From positions 10,257,501 to 10,321,500 of the forward strand of contig NZ_SAUN01000001.1 of assembly GCF_004011505.1 (NCBI RefSeq): a stretch of DNA of 64,000 nucleotides, read 5' to 3'. How positions within the stretch are numbered: the stretch's first letter is position 1; every line of letters begins with the position of its first letter. The notes under the pieces were generated by a model. That model made no database searches. It had not been told where the DNA came from and saw only the letters and a list, made by a program, of their open reading frames with translations. The position numbers and the translations under genes were made by a program. Below, piece by piece: positions 40,239 to 48,442 of the stretch. The DNA is from Nonomuraea polychroma (GTDB lineage Bacteria; Actinomycetota; Actinomycetes; Streptosporangiales; Streptosporangiaceae).

Positions 40239-42179
40239 TCATCCGGCAGACCCTTGGAAGTGCGGTGTCCAGCCGGAGCTGATGGCGGTGGCCGGGCCGA
40301 ATTTGTTGGCGCCCTTGCCGTTCCAGATGTTGAGCGTGCCGGTTTCGCTGTGTACGGCGCCGATGTCGGTGTGGCCGTCGTTGTTGACGTCCCCGAGCGA
40401 CATCAGCGTGCCGGCGTAGGGTTCCCAGCCGGGCCCGAGTTCGGTGGCGGTGGTGAAGTTGTCGGCGCCCCGGCCGTTCCAGACGTGCAGGGTGCTGGTG
40501 TCCTTCTTGACGGCCAGCAGGTCGCCGATGCCGTCGCCGTTGAAGTCGCCGGCGATCGGCCGGCTGAACGCGGTCCAGCCGGGCCCGATCGCCTGCCGGG
40601 TGGCGAAGGTGTTGGCGCCCTTGCCGTTCCAGATGTTGAGCGTGCCGGTGTCGGCGTGTACGGCGCCGATGTCGGTGTGGCCGTCGTTGTCGACGTCCCC
40701 GAGCGACATCAGCGTGCCGGCGTAGGGTTCCCAGCCGGGCCCGAGTTCGGTGGCGGTGGTGAAGTTGTCGGCGCCCCGGCCGTTCCAGACGTACAGGGTG
40801 CTGGTGTCCTTCTGGACCGCCAGCAGGTCGCTGATCCCGTCGCCGTTGAAGTCGCCGGCGACCGGCCGGCTGAACGCGGTCCAGCCGGGCCCGATGGCGG
40901 TGGCCGGGCCGAACGTGTTGCCGCCTTCGCCGTGCCAGACGGTCAGCGTCCCGGTGGCGGCCGAGAAGATGTCGCCGATGCCGTCGGCGTTGAAGTCCGG
41001 CGTGGCCGATGCGCTCATCCCGGCATCGCGCGGGTTCTGTGCGTGGGTGAGGGTCTCCCAGCCCAGGAAGTGTGACACCCCGACGGGGCGGTTCTGCTCG
41101 ACCCATTGCGTGGCGTAGGGAATGTCGTCGTATCCGAGACGGTGGTGCAGCGCGTTGTAGCCGACCTCGAAGTGCTTTCCAAGGTCCTTGGTGACCTTTC
41201 CGCCGCACAACCACGACGGCACCGTCCCGCCCAGTTGCAGGCGAGCGTGGAAGTTCATCGCGAATCGCAGCCGGTGCTTGGCCTTGGCGTACAGGTCCAC
41301 GCCCTGGTGGCGGGCCGTCTCCGCGACGTGGGAGATGGCCGCGAGACCCCATCCGGTGTGCCAGAAGTCACGGCAGGTTTCCTGGGTCAGCCCGTCCACG
41401 AACGTGGTCTGTCCGTGCCAGTAGTCGATGATCTCCGCTTTGGTGTCGTACTTGCTGTTCGGCGGTGCCTTGGGCAGCGAGCCGTCCGTCTTGAGGTAGA
41501 TGTAGGCGGGCAGCCTGCCGTACCAGGTCTGGATCGCCCGGTCGAAGGAGGCACGGTCGTCGAGGTGCACGGCGATGCCGATGGCGGCATCCGTCATGAT
41601 CAATTCCCAGTTGCCGTTGTTGTTCGGCCTTCCGGCGATCAAGGTCGGGAGATACACGGTGCGCAGCTTGTTGGCGAACCGGCCGGCCTGGGTCCAGCCG
41701 GTGTAGGTGTGCTTGATGAGTTCGGCGGCCCGGGAGAAGTTGGCGCCCGCCCAGCCGGTCTGCAGCGGCGCGTTGTCACCGGTGTGCTTGGTGATCACGG
41801 CTGACCAGGCGTCCATGATCTGGATCGCCTTGACGGCGTAGCGGGAGTCTTTGGTGAGGTACCACTGCAGCGCGTGCGTGTATGCCGCCATGGAGTCCTT
41901 GCGCTCGTCCGAGCAGCCATAGTCGGGATTCGACGACGGGCCGCACTTCACTTCGGCGCGGGGCTTGGCCGTATAGGACAGCGAGGCGTAGGAACTGCCT
42001 TGGAGGGAGTTCCAGGCAGACTTCCACGGTTCGTTGCCGAGGTTGGCCCTGACGAAGTCGAGCTGAGCGCGGCTGACCAGAACGCCAGGGTGCTTGAACA
42101 CGGCCGCCTGCGCAGGCTGCGGCACGGATAAAGCAGCGACCACGAGCATGGTGGCGGCAAGAGGACGGGCGAGACGCAC
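40239..42179 (-). CDS. Secreted alginate-lyase-like protein with FG-GAP/VCBS repeats
   Basis: 646 residues. Signal peptide 1-25 (AQA). An alpha/alpha-toroid polysaccharide-lyase-type domain (about 26-390) has SSYASLSYTAKPRAEVKCG, DSMAAYTHALQWYLT, NNNGNWELIMTDAAIGIAVHLDD and QETCRDFWHTGWGLAAISH, as in alginate lyase family proteins. The last ~255 residues are five FG-GAP-type blades with calcium loops DFNADGIGD, DFNGDGISD, DVDNDGHTD, DFNGDGIGD and DVNNDGHTD, each about 50 residues. The enzyme would cut uronate polymers outside the cell; the repeats may bind calcium and substrate. ATG at 42179. The domain order fits a carbohydrate-active secreted enzyme. Confidence 0.85.
   Translation of the reverse strand: MRLARPLAATMLVVAALSVPQPAQAAVFKHPGVLVSRAQLDFVRANLGNEPWKSAWNSLQGSSYASLSYTAKPRAEVKCGPSSNPDYGCSDERKDSMAAYTHALQWYLTKDSRYAVKAIQIMDAWSAVITKHTGDNAPLQTGWAGANFSRAAELIKHTYTGWTQAGRFANKLRTVYLPTLIAGRPNNNGNWELIMTDAAIGIAVHLDDRASFDRAIQTWYGRLPAYIYLKTDGSLPKAPPNSKYDTKAEIIDYWHGQTTFVDGLTQETCRDFWHTGWGLAAISHVAETARHQGVDLYAKAKHRLRFAMNFHARLQLGGTVPSWLCGGKVTKDLGKHFEVGYNALHHRLGYDDIPYATQWVEQNRPVGVSHFLGWETLTHAQNPRDAGMSASATPDFNADGIGDIFSAATGTLTVWHGEGGNTFGPATAIGPGWTAFSRPVAGDFNGDGISDLLAVQKDTSTLYVWNGRGADNFTTATELGPGWEPYAGTLMSLGDVDNDGHTDIGAVHADTGTLNIWNGKGANTFATRQAIGPGWTAFSRPIAGDFNGDGIGDLLAVKKDTSTLHVWNGRGADNFTTATELGPGWEPYAGTLMSLGDVNNDGHTDIGAVHSETGTLNIWNGKGANKFGPATAISSGWTPHFQGSAG
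40321..40932 (-). repeat. Two tandem 306-bp copies inside the lyase-like gene
   Basis: The segment starting TTCCAGATGTTGAGCGTGCC at 40321 recurs at 40627, and the sequence stays nearly identical over a 306-bp period (102 codons, two FG-GAP blades). The lyase-like gene thus gained blades by tandem duplication. Confidence 0.8.
40667..41012 (-). repeat. 346-bp FG-GAP segment, copy 1 (inverted against 43927-44272)
   Basis: Read on the minus strand, this stretch matches 43927-44272 on the plus strand almost base for base; I noted only scattered single differences (for example GTC/ATC near the second loop and GAC/AAC in DVDNDG/DVNNDG). Length is identical (346 bp). Confidence 0.85.
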
Positions 42180-42428
42180 GGGTTTCCTTCCAAAGAAGCG
42201 GACGCCTATTCCGCCAGCCGCCGGCTCAGCCCGTCAAGGCGATCGTGCCTCAGACAGGGGTCCGCTATACCCGCGATATACCGTGCGCACAGTTGCACAC
42301 CCGCCGGGTCGGGATCTTGCTGTCTCGACCGGGCCTGTCTTCGCCGACTCGGCACCAGGGCGGTCATCACGGGAAGAGCCGACCAGGCCGCCAACCGCAC
42401 GAAGAAGGGACGCCAGGAGGGGCTCTTC

Positions 42429-42929
42429 CTAGAGCGTGAGCTTGAACCCCTCGTGGCTGTTGGCATAGCCCAAAGCCACGTAGAAGCGGTGCGCATCCTC
42501 TCGCCGCTTGTTGCTGGTCAGCTGGATGAGCTCGCATCCTCGCGCGCGTGCCCGCGCGGCCGCGCGCTCCATCAAGACCCTTCCGAGCCCTCCACCGCGC
42601 CTGTCGGCGCGGACTCGTACTGCCTCGATGAGGGCACGCTCGACGCCGCCCTTGCCGAGACCTGGGATGTACGTCGCCTGCAGACAGCCCACCACCGTGC
42701 CGTCATCGCCCCGGTCGCCGGCGCCTTCGACCAAGACCAGCATCTCGTTGCGCGGGTCCGACTCAATCGCCGCGAAGGCGCGTTCGTATGCCTCCGCGAC
42801 CACGACCGCCGCCGGGTCGACCACGCTCTCCTCATCGGCGAGCAGGGCGAGCACCGCAGGCAGGTCGGCGCGTGTCGCGGGACGAAAGACGAGCGCTGGT
42901 GCGGGCACGGACTCAGAGGCAGCGGACAT
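42429..42929 (-). CDS. GNAT-family N-acetyltransferase
   Basis: 166 residues, complete GNAT fold. It starts ALVFRPATRADLPAVLALLADEE; the acetyl-CoA loop is VRADRRGGGLGRVLMERA (RxxGxG), then CELIQLTSNKRREDAHRFYVALGYANSHEGFKL. This pattern resembles the small-molecule and phosphinothricin-like acetyltransferases whose last strands carry 'LTSNKRRxDAHRFYxxLGF'. Substrate unknown. It lies alone between the two repeat-sharing secreted protein genes. ATG at 42929. Confidence 0.88.
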   Translation of the reverse strand: MSAASESVPAPALVFRPATRADLPAVLALLADEESVVDPAAVVVAEAYERAFAAIESDPRNEMLVLVEGAGDRGDDGTVVGCLQATYIPGLGKGGVERALIEAVRVRADRRGGGLGRVLMERAAARARARGCELIQLTSNKRREDAHRFYVALGYANSHEGFKLTL

Positions 42930-43024
42930 GGCACCGACCCTAACGGGGCTTCGCAGGAGTGCTTCAGCCCCGGCTCACGTGATCACGACCAGAGACAGGG
43001 CCGCCCTAATGGCACGGGGATCAG

Positions 43025-44373
43025 GTGCGTCGCTGCGATCGCCCAAACATCGCCCCCGGCGGGAACGACATACCGCGGATATACCGCCGTCTCCTCGCCG
43101 CAGGCCTGTTCGCCGCCCTGCTTGTGGCCTTCACATGCCTCCCGCATTCAGCCGCGGCCCGCTCCATGGGCCTGAGCGCGTACGACAAGCTGGTTCTCTC
43201 GCACGGCCCGGTGGCCTACTGGCGGCTGTCGCACCCCTCCCACGGTACGGAGACCGACCACACCGGAAACGACCACAAGGGGACCTACCGCGGCGTCACC
43301 AGCACCGTCCAACTGCCCAACCGGGACGGGGCCGCCGTCTTCAACGGCTCGTCGGGATACTTCGAGATTCCCACCGCCAAGCAATTCCACATCTCCACCA
43401 CGGGCAAGTTCACCGTGGAGGCGTGGATCAGGCCGCACACCCTCCAGTTCCCCGACGAGGAACAGACCGGCTACGTCTACTTCATGGGGAAGGGCACGAA
43501 GTCAGGCGGTGGCGGCAACCGCGAGTGGGCCGGCCGGATGTACTCGAAGGACAACGACGAGAACCGCCCCAACCGCATCTCCGGTTACGCCTGGAACCTC
43601 GATGGCGGCTATGGCGCCGGGGCGTACTTTCAGCAGCCGGTGAACGTCAACCAGTGGATCCACTACGCGATCACGTTCGACACCGCGGAGGGTACGTACG
43701 GGAAGGTACGCATCTACCGCGACGGCGTGCTGGCGGGCTCCGACAACCTGGCCTATCGCCCTGGTACGGAGGACGAGGTCATCGTCAAGCCCAAGCCGGG
43801 AACCGCGCCGGTCCGGTCGGCACCCGCGACGGGCAGTCCTATTTCAAGGGAGCGATCGGAAAGTTCGCGATCTATGACCGCGAGCTCTCGGGAGCGGAGC
43901 TCCGGTCGCACTACACCGTGATGACCGCATCGGCCACGCCGGACTTCAACGCCGACGGCATCGGCGACATCTTCTCGGCCGCCACCGGGACGTTGACCGT
44001 CTGGCACGGCGAAGGCGGCAACACGTTCGGCCCGGCCACCGCCATCGGGCCCGGCTGGACCGCGTTCAGCCGGCCGATCGCCGGCGACTTCAACGGCGAC
44101 GGGATCAGCGACCTGCTGGCGGTCCAGAAGGACACCAGCACCCTGTACGTCTGGAACGGCCGGGGCGCCGACAACTTCACCACCGCCACCGAACTCGGGC
44201 CCGGCTGGGAACCCTACGCCGGCACGCTGATGTCGCTCGGGGACGTCAACAACGACGGCCACACCGACATCGCGGCCACGCGCGACGGCACGCTCTACAT
44301 CTGGAACGGCAAGGGCGCCAACAAGTTCTCCAGCGCCATCCCCATCGGAACCGGCTGGACACCGCACTTCTGA
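43025..44373 (+). pseudogene. Secreted LamG-domain protein with FG-GAP repeats, frameshifted
   Basis: A signal-like N-terminus (LLAAGLFAALLVAFTCLPHSAAA) leads to a LamG/concanavalin-like domain: AYWRLSHPSHGTETDHTGN, FNGSSGYFEIPTAKQF, FTVEAWIRPHTLQ, WIHYAITFD, VRIYRDGVLAG. At about 43816 the frame shifts: one base appears lost, and the domain continues in another frame as GTRDGQSYFKGAIGKFAIYDRELS, then three FG-GAP blades (DFNADGIGD, DFNGDGISD, DVNNDGHTD) to the stop at 44373. The reading is thus split into 43025-43921 and about 43817-44373. It is a recent pseudogene or a sequencing error. Start GTG at 43025 is tentative. Confidence 0.75.
43927..44272 (+). repeat. 346-bp FG-GAP segment, copy 2
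   Basis: Nearly identical to 40667-41012 in inverted orientation. It covers the first two and a half FG-GAP blades of the LamG protein. Confidence 0.85.
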
Positions 44374-44390
44374 CCGCCTTCACTCCGGCG

Positions 44391-44861
44391 TCAAATGCTC
44401 CCACCGGATGATCGCCAAGCCGAGAGTGGTTCGCGCACCATGAATACGTCCACCTGGTCCTCGGCCTCGATCGTGAACCCGTGCCGCTCATACAGTCGGC
44501 GGGCCGGGCTCCCCTGCAGCACGTTCAGCCGGACCACGGCGTCTTCGCGGTCGCACCGCTCCAGAAGCGTGCGCAGCACGGCAGAACCGATGCCCTTGCC
44601 CTGCAACTCCGGGTCCAAGTAGAAGTGCTCCAGCCAGTAGGTGTCCTTCGCCGGCCGCAACGCCACGCAACCGGCAATGGCACCACCCACCTCGATCATC
44701 CAGGTGTGCGCCGGCGTGAACCCGTCCCGCAGCCGCTGCCGCACACGCTGCTCGTCGTACCGCCCGAGCCGCTCGAGATCCGGCCTCATCACCACGGCCC
44801 GCAACTCGGCCACCGCCTCGACGTCCGCCGCCGAAGCCGGCCGAAACTCCCAATCCGCCAT
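44391..44861 (-). CDS. GNAT-family N-acetyltransferase
   Basis: 156 residues. It begins WEFRPASAADVEAVAELRAVVMRPDLERLGRYD. The acetyl-CoA loop is LDPELQGKGIGSAVLRTLL (QxxGxG), followed by VVRLNVLQGSPARRLYERHGF. This is the common 'single GNAT' type with unknown substrate. ATG at 44861 was chosen by homology; the longer frame has no ribosome site. Its end lies 17 bp from the end of the LamG gene, convergent. Confidence 0.88.
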   Translation of the reverse strand: MADWEFRPASAADVEAVAELRAVVMRPDLERLGRYDEQRVRQRLRDGFTPAHTWMIEVGGAIAGCVALRPAKDTYWLEHFYLDPELQGKGIGSAVLRTLLERCDREDAVVRLNVLQGSPARRLYERHGFTIEAEDQVDVFMVREPLSAWRSSGGSI

Positions 44862-44974
44862 GATCGTGATGTTATCGCCCCGGCTTCTGCTAGCCCGGGG
44901 GAGGCTCCACCAGGGCACGCCGAGATCGATAGCCGCCCCGGAAAGATCAAGCCCAGGCCCCGTCATCGGCCGTC

Positions 44975-45517
44975 TCAGTCCTGCGGAATCGTGAGCTGCC
45001 CTTCGTCAACGGGCTCCTCAAATCCGGCCAGATACCTGTTGAGAAGATCCTCGGACACGGTCACAGAGTTGGCCCCGTGCAGCTTGTTGCGTACGGCGAG
45101 CCGCCGCCGCAGCGTCTCAGGGCTCGCCTTGAGATAGATCAGCTCCCACTGACACCCATGGCTCTCGATCAGGGCCTTGTAGTGGTCACGAGTCGTCCGG
45201 CGCCAGAAACTGTAGTCCAGGACCACCGGTCGGCCGGCTTCCATCAGGTCCACGAGCCGCTTCTTCAATGTTTCCTCGGCAGCTGCTTTGTGGTTCTCGT
45301 ACGCTGCCGGTTCGAACTCGGCGGCATCGCGCCCGAATTGCGCCCAGATCGCTTCATCGATCGACAGCCGGACATAGCCGCGCCGCTCCAACGCTTGTGC
45401 ATAGGTCGACTTGCCTGACCCCGCGATCCCACACATCATCACGACGGACCGCGCCGACGCGTCCTGCGAACCATCTAAGAGCCGTTCATCTTCAGCCCCA
45501 CCAGCAATATCGTTCAC
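44975..45517 (-). CDS. P-loop ATP-binding kinase-like protein (AAA_33)
   Basis: 180 residues. Walker A is MMCGIAGSGKSTYAQAL. RLSIDEAIWAQFGR and VVLDYSFWRRTTRDHYKALIE follow the pattern of small kinases of the zeta-toxin/polynucleotide kinase type (AAA_33), with a lid region LKASPETLRRRLAVRN. These phosphorylate small molecules or act on nucleotides. GTG at 45517 is preferred, as upstream frame sequence looks non-coding. No antitoxin is next to it, so a toxin role is not indicated. The 200 bp upstream are empty. Confidence 0.8.
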   Translation of the reverse strand: MNDIAGGAEDERLLDGSQDASARSVVMMCGIAGSGKSTYAQALERRGYVRLSIDEAIWAQFGRDAAEFEPAAYENHKAAAEETLKKRLVDLMEAGRPVVLDYSFWRRTTRDHYKALIESHGCQWELIYLKASPETLRRRLAVRNKLHGANSVTVSEDLLNRYLAGFEEPVDEGQLTIPQD

Positions 45518-45716
45518 GGCTGGGACCTTATCGTCACGCCCACGATCACACCTCTGCAACCCCGGCACGCCGCGACGGAGCGAGACCGAGCCATCGCCGA
45601 CGCTCTCAGGGGAAGCTCGCCGAAGAGCCCCTGCTCGGCTTGTCCTGGGTCGACGGCGGGCGGGATGATCAGGCTTCCACCTCAGCCATCCACGGCCCGG
45701 GTGCCCTGGGCGGTCA

Positions 45717-46307
45717 TCATCCCGGAGCCGGAGCGCCCTCGCCTGAGACACTGTTTCCTGATGGTGCCGGGTGTGAGTTGTGACCGTCAGTCCATTCGCT
45801 GTCGAGGATGCTGAATAGGGCGGAATCTCGCCAGCCGTCGCGCAACTTGGCGGTGTGCCGGAGGTGGCCTTCATGTGCCATTCCTAGTTTCTTGAGGATG
45901 GCCGCTGAGGCGGCATTTCGCGGGTCGCAGGTGGCGTAGATGCGGTGCATCCGGAGTTGGTGGAAACCGATGCGGAGCAGTTGTCGGCCGATGGCGGTGC
46001 CCAAGCCATGGCCCCAGACGCGGGGGTGGGTGACGTACTGAATCTCACCTTGGGCGTGCTGGAGGCTGCGGATGTGAAACTCCCCCATTCCTATGACCTC
46101 ATCGTCATAGAGGGCTGCGTAGGCAAAACGTGTTTGTGGGCCTTCATGCCATGCGGCTACGGCTTCTGCCACGAACTCACGCGTTTGAGTGAGGGAGTTC
46201 GGTCCCCATGCCTGATACCGGCAGACCTCGGGGAGCCCGGCCCAGGAGTGGACGGCTTCGACATCGGTGGGTTGTAGCCGCCGGAGTCGCACTTCGGGAT
46301 GGCTCAT
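45717..46307 (-). CDS. RimJ/RimL-type GNAT acetyltransferase
   Basis: 196 residues. It begins VRLRRLQPTDVEAVHSWAGLPEV. FHIRSLQHAQGEIQYVTHPRVWGHGLGTAIGRQLLRIGF contains the acetyl-CoA loop, and IYATCDPRNAASAAILKKLGMAHEGHLRHTAKLRDGWRDS is the Acetyltransf_3 C-terminus. This group acetylates protein N-termini or small molecules. ATG at 46307 was chosen by homology. It is the last chromosomal-type gene before the att array. Confidence 0.88.
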   Translation of the reverse strand: MSHPEVRLRRLQPTDVEAVHSWAGLPEVCRYQAWGPNSLTQTREFVAEAVAAWHEGPQTRFAYAALYDDEVIGMGEFHIRSLQHAQGEIQYVTHPRVWGHGLGTAIGRQLLRIGFHQLRMHRIYATCDPRNAASAAILKKLGMAHEGHLRHTAKLRDGWRDSALFSILDSEWTDGHNSHPAPSGNSVSGEGAPAPG

Positions 46308-46720
46308 GATCTGAATGATGCCGGGTGATTGAGGTGACGAGGTTCCATGGTGTCTCCTCTTACATGGCCGGAGCACGGGCGCGCGTGAGAACGGCTTTCC
46401 GGTCGCACGTTTGCTTCCGGCGCTCGGGTGCTTGGGGTCAGGCTCTAGGCATGCGATCATGCGCATGACATCGATCAGAAAGGGCCATGCCGCGTAGTCG
46501 CCCTTCGGAGGTCCGTACGCGACGATCGGCGTGCGGGACCCACAGAGCTTTGATCCATCATGTTCCAGGGCTTGGCCGTCGTCCTATGGCGGCGATGATC
46601 GCTCTTGAGCACACTCGGATGTGGCCGGGTGCGGTAGCGGCGGCCTTGGCGGCTTGGCCGGAGGAGACCCTCGTTGGGACCGCTGACCGCCTCTTCCGTC
46701 GGTGCGAGTGCGATGATCAA
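46308..46720. other. Gap left of the att array, no gene seen
   Basis: About 410 bp with only poorly biased short frames. It would be the original chromosomal flank downstream of the tRNA target if the array entered there. Confidence 0.4.
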
Positions 46721-46751
46721 AGCCCAGTTACCGAATCCATCGGCCTGGGCT
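46721..46751. terminator. Hairpin beside att unit A
   Basis: AGCCCAG (46721-46727) pairs with CTGGGCT (46745-46751), with inner CCGA/TCGG. T tracts follow on both sides. Read on the minus strand, it is a tRNA-type terminator 8 bases after the tRNA 3' end. Sister hairpins occur at 50133-50163 and 53903-53935. Confidence 0.65.
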
Positions 46752-46758
46752 TTCAGGC

Positions 46759-46909
46759 TGAGAGCGGGTGACGGGAATCGAACCCGTGCTGTCAGCTTGG
46801 GAACTGCATCGATCCCTGCCCACTGCGGCGCTGAGCTGGGCAGAAGGCCGGTCATGAGTGACCGTGGTTGACCGTTCCTCACCCTGGTTAATGGCCCGCT
46901 AATGGCCCG
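46759..46909 (-). repeat. att unit A: tRNA-Gly 3' end plus arm repeats (151 bp)
   Basis: 46759-46804 is the complement of the 3' part of a tRNA-Gly(CCC)-like gene: anticodon loop TTCCCAA, the T arm with GGTTCGATTCC and the acceptor end CACCCGC. The 5' half of the tRNA is absent; other sequence replaces it. Toward higher coordinates follow GCTGAGCTG, GAGTGACCGTGG and, at 46888-46909, TGGCCCG twice at 11-bp spacing. The layout fits a hybrid attachment site: core plus integrase arm sites. Confidence 0.75.
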
Positions 46910-46938
46910 GCGATCAGCCCGATCCCCTCGGGATTGCC

Positions 46939-47628
46939 GTGCATCGTCGATATGGCGCGAAAATCTCTCTTGCCGGGCTTGATGCAGTGAGGCGACACTG
47001 CAACGTGCACTCCGATGAGCAAGCCAATCAGGTGGTCGAGGAGTTGACGGGCCATATCTACACGGCATTGCGCGACGGCGGCCTCGAAGCCGAACCCGTC
47101 GTCGAACTGGCGTCCTTGCTGGAGGCATGGGGCAAAAGCACTCCGGCTACGCGGGAACTCCTCGAACGCCCCGCTACCCATCTGACCACGGCTGACCTGA
47201 CCCGCCTGAGCGAGAGCCTTCTCGGCGACGCCAACTTCGAGCCGACCTTCGCCCTCGAACCCCGTCTGTGGACGACGCTGGAGCACGCGTTAGAGGTCGT
47301 GGAGCGTGACGTTCGCACCAGCGGGATCACCGGTACGCTTCGCTTGGTCACCCAAGACTGGGACAGCAGTGGTCTCGCCTGGGTGGAGTTCCAGGGTGGT
47401 TATCACGGCAACGGCATCGAACCCATCGCGGGCAGTAGCGCTCAAGGGGCGCTCGCGGATGTCGCCGATGCCGTCCAAGAAACGATCATGGAGTTGATTC
47501 GGAAGGTCTGGCCTGTCTGCACCACGCACGATCAAGGCCTGCACGCCGGATATGAACATGGGACGGCCGTTTGGCGGTGCACCGGCGATGGGACGCATAC
47601 CGTCGCACCGGTCGGTGAACTGCCTTGA
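46939..47628 (+). CDS. Hypothetical protein, cargo of att unit A
   Basis: 229 residues from GTG at 46939, 30 bp past the arm repeats. The N-terminal half is helical (EQANQVVEELTGHIYTALRD, ATRELLERPATHLTTADLTRL); the C-terminal half has strands (GTLRLVTQDWDSSGLAWVEFQGG) and a Cys/His-containing end. No membrane segment or signal. I do not recognise a family. Its position right behind the att unit suggests it came in with it. Third-position GC bias is normal, so it is probably a real gene. Confidence 0.6.
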   Translation: MHRRYGAKISLAGLDAVRRHCNVHSDEQANQVVEELTGHIYTALRDGGLEAEPVVELASLLEAWGKSTPATRELLERPATHLTTADLTRLSESLLGDANFEPTFALEPRLWTTLEHALEVVERDVRTSGITGTLRLVTQDWDSSGLAWVEFQGGYHGNGIEPIAGSSAQGALADVADAVQETIMELIRKVWPVCTTHDQGLHAGYEHGTAVWRCTGDGTHTVAPVGELP

Positions 47629-47696
47629 TCGCGTCGGTGCATGCATGGGGATGCGCGCCGAAGTACGGACAGACGACCGGTTGCTTCTGAGCTCGG

Positions 47697-47912
47697 TCAG
47701 CCGTGCCAGACTACCTGGATGATCTCTACCAGCCGCCGGTACTCGACAATCAGATACGTGATCATCCCTGCTCCACCTTCGCCAAAGGTGTGAGTCCTCA
47801 TGGGGGCGTCAGGCCGTTCCTTCACGAATGGATTGCCGTTCCAGGGGGCGACTTGCAGAAAGACAGTTGCCTCGAGGAAGGGTGCGAGCGCCTCGGCCGG
47901 CAAGGCCCTCTC
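47697..47912 (-). pseudogene. ParE/RelE-like toxin, C-terminal piece cut by IS3 element
   Basis: The minus-strand frame LPAEALAPFLEATVFLQVAPWNG, then MRTHTFGEGGAGMITYLIVEYRRLVEIIQVVW matches the C-terminal two thirds of small ParE/RelE-fold toxins of actinomycetes. It begins exactly at the IS3 end (47912). The N-terminal piece is on the other side of the element at 49468-49523. Confidence 0.6.
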
Positions 47913-48040
47913 TGTCAGGGTTTGTTGAGACTGATGTGACTACAGTTCATCTGACTGATGAGGGTGAGTAAGGATCTCAACGAACCGTGAGCATGAGACT
48001 GGCCGAGCGTTCCCCGGCGTCGATCGCCGATGATGGAGCA

Positions 48041-48442
48041 ATGAGCTCGGGTAAGGGCAAGCAGGGGCCACGCGCGGACCGGCCGCGGCGGCGGACGTTC
48101 ACGCCCGAGTACAAGCAGGCGATCTTGGCCGAATACGACGCGCTGACCGAACCGGGCGCGCGGGGCGCGCTGCTGCGGCGGGAAGGGCTGTACTCCTCGC
48201 ATCTCGTGGAGTGGCGGCGGGCGGCCGAGGCGGGAGCGCTGGACGGCCTGGCCAAGGGCGGCAAACGCTCGGGCAAGAGCGGCGAGCAGGCCGAGCTGGA
48301 GCGGCTGCGGCGCAAGGTGGAAGCGCTCGAGGCCGAACTGGCCCGAAAAGACGCGGCGTTGGATCTGGTGGGAAAAGCACATGCGCTCTTGGAGACGCTC
48401 TCCGAGAGCGCGGCCTCAAAGCCGAGGTCGAACAGGCGATAG
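48041..48442 (+). CDS. IS3-family transposase OrfA
   Basis: 133 residues. A helix-turn-helix segment RTFTPEYKQAILAEYDAL...LLRREGLYSSHLVEWRRA recognises the IS ends. A coiled-coil helix (AELERLRRKVEALEAELARKDAAL) follows. ATG at 48041 has GGAG upstream. A slippery heptamer at 48370 lets ribosomes enter OrfB. Confidence 0.88.
   Translation: MSSGKGKQGPRADRPRRRTFTPEYKQAILAEYDALTEPGARGALLRREGLYSSHLVEWRRAAEAGALDGLAKGGKRSGKSGEQAELERLRRKVEALEAELARKDAALDLVGKAHALLETLSESAASKPRSNRR
48370..48376 (+). promoter_or_regulatory. -1 frameshift heptamer between OrfA and OrfB
   Basis: G GGA AAA lies in the OrfA frame (codons GGA 48371, AAA 48374), an exact X XXY YYZ slippery site. A slip by -1 joins the OrfB frame at AGC (48376), giving a fusion of about 466 residues. 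Confidence 0.75.

Noticed and set aside
42262-43088. Shared motif ATACC...ATATACCG upstream of both FG-GAP protein genes (42266-42284 and 43071-43088) as a common operator
   Set aside because: Only about 14 of 18 positions agree, the orientation differs relative to the genes, and the second copy would lie inside the coding region if GTG 43025 is the start.
44975-45874. A 299-residue version of the P-loop kinase
   Set aside because: The first ~120 residues have no domain pattern and read like non-coding sequence; GTG at 45517 gives the normal size.
46475-47128. Minus-strand reading frames running through the att cores (containing VPKLTARVRFPSPA), also at 49885-50331 and 60110-60670, as protein genes
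   Set aside because: The shared peptide is the translation of the tRNA-Gly 3' half; the frames overlap better genes, have no ribosome sites and share nothing outside the core.
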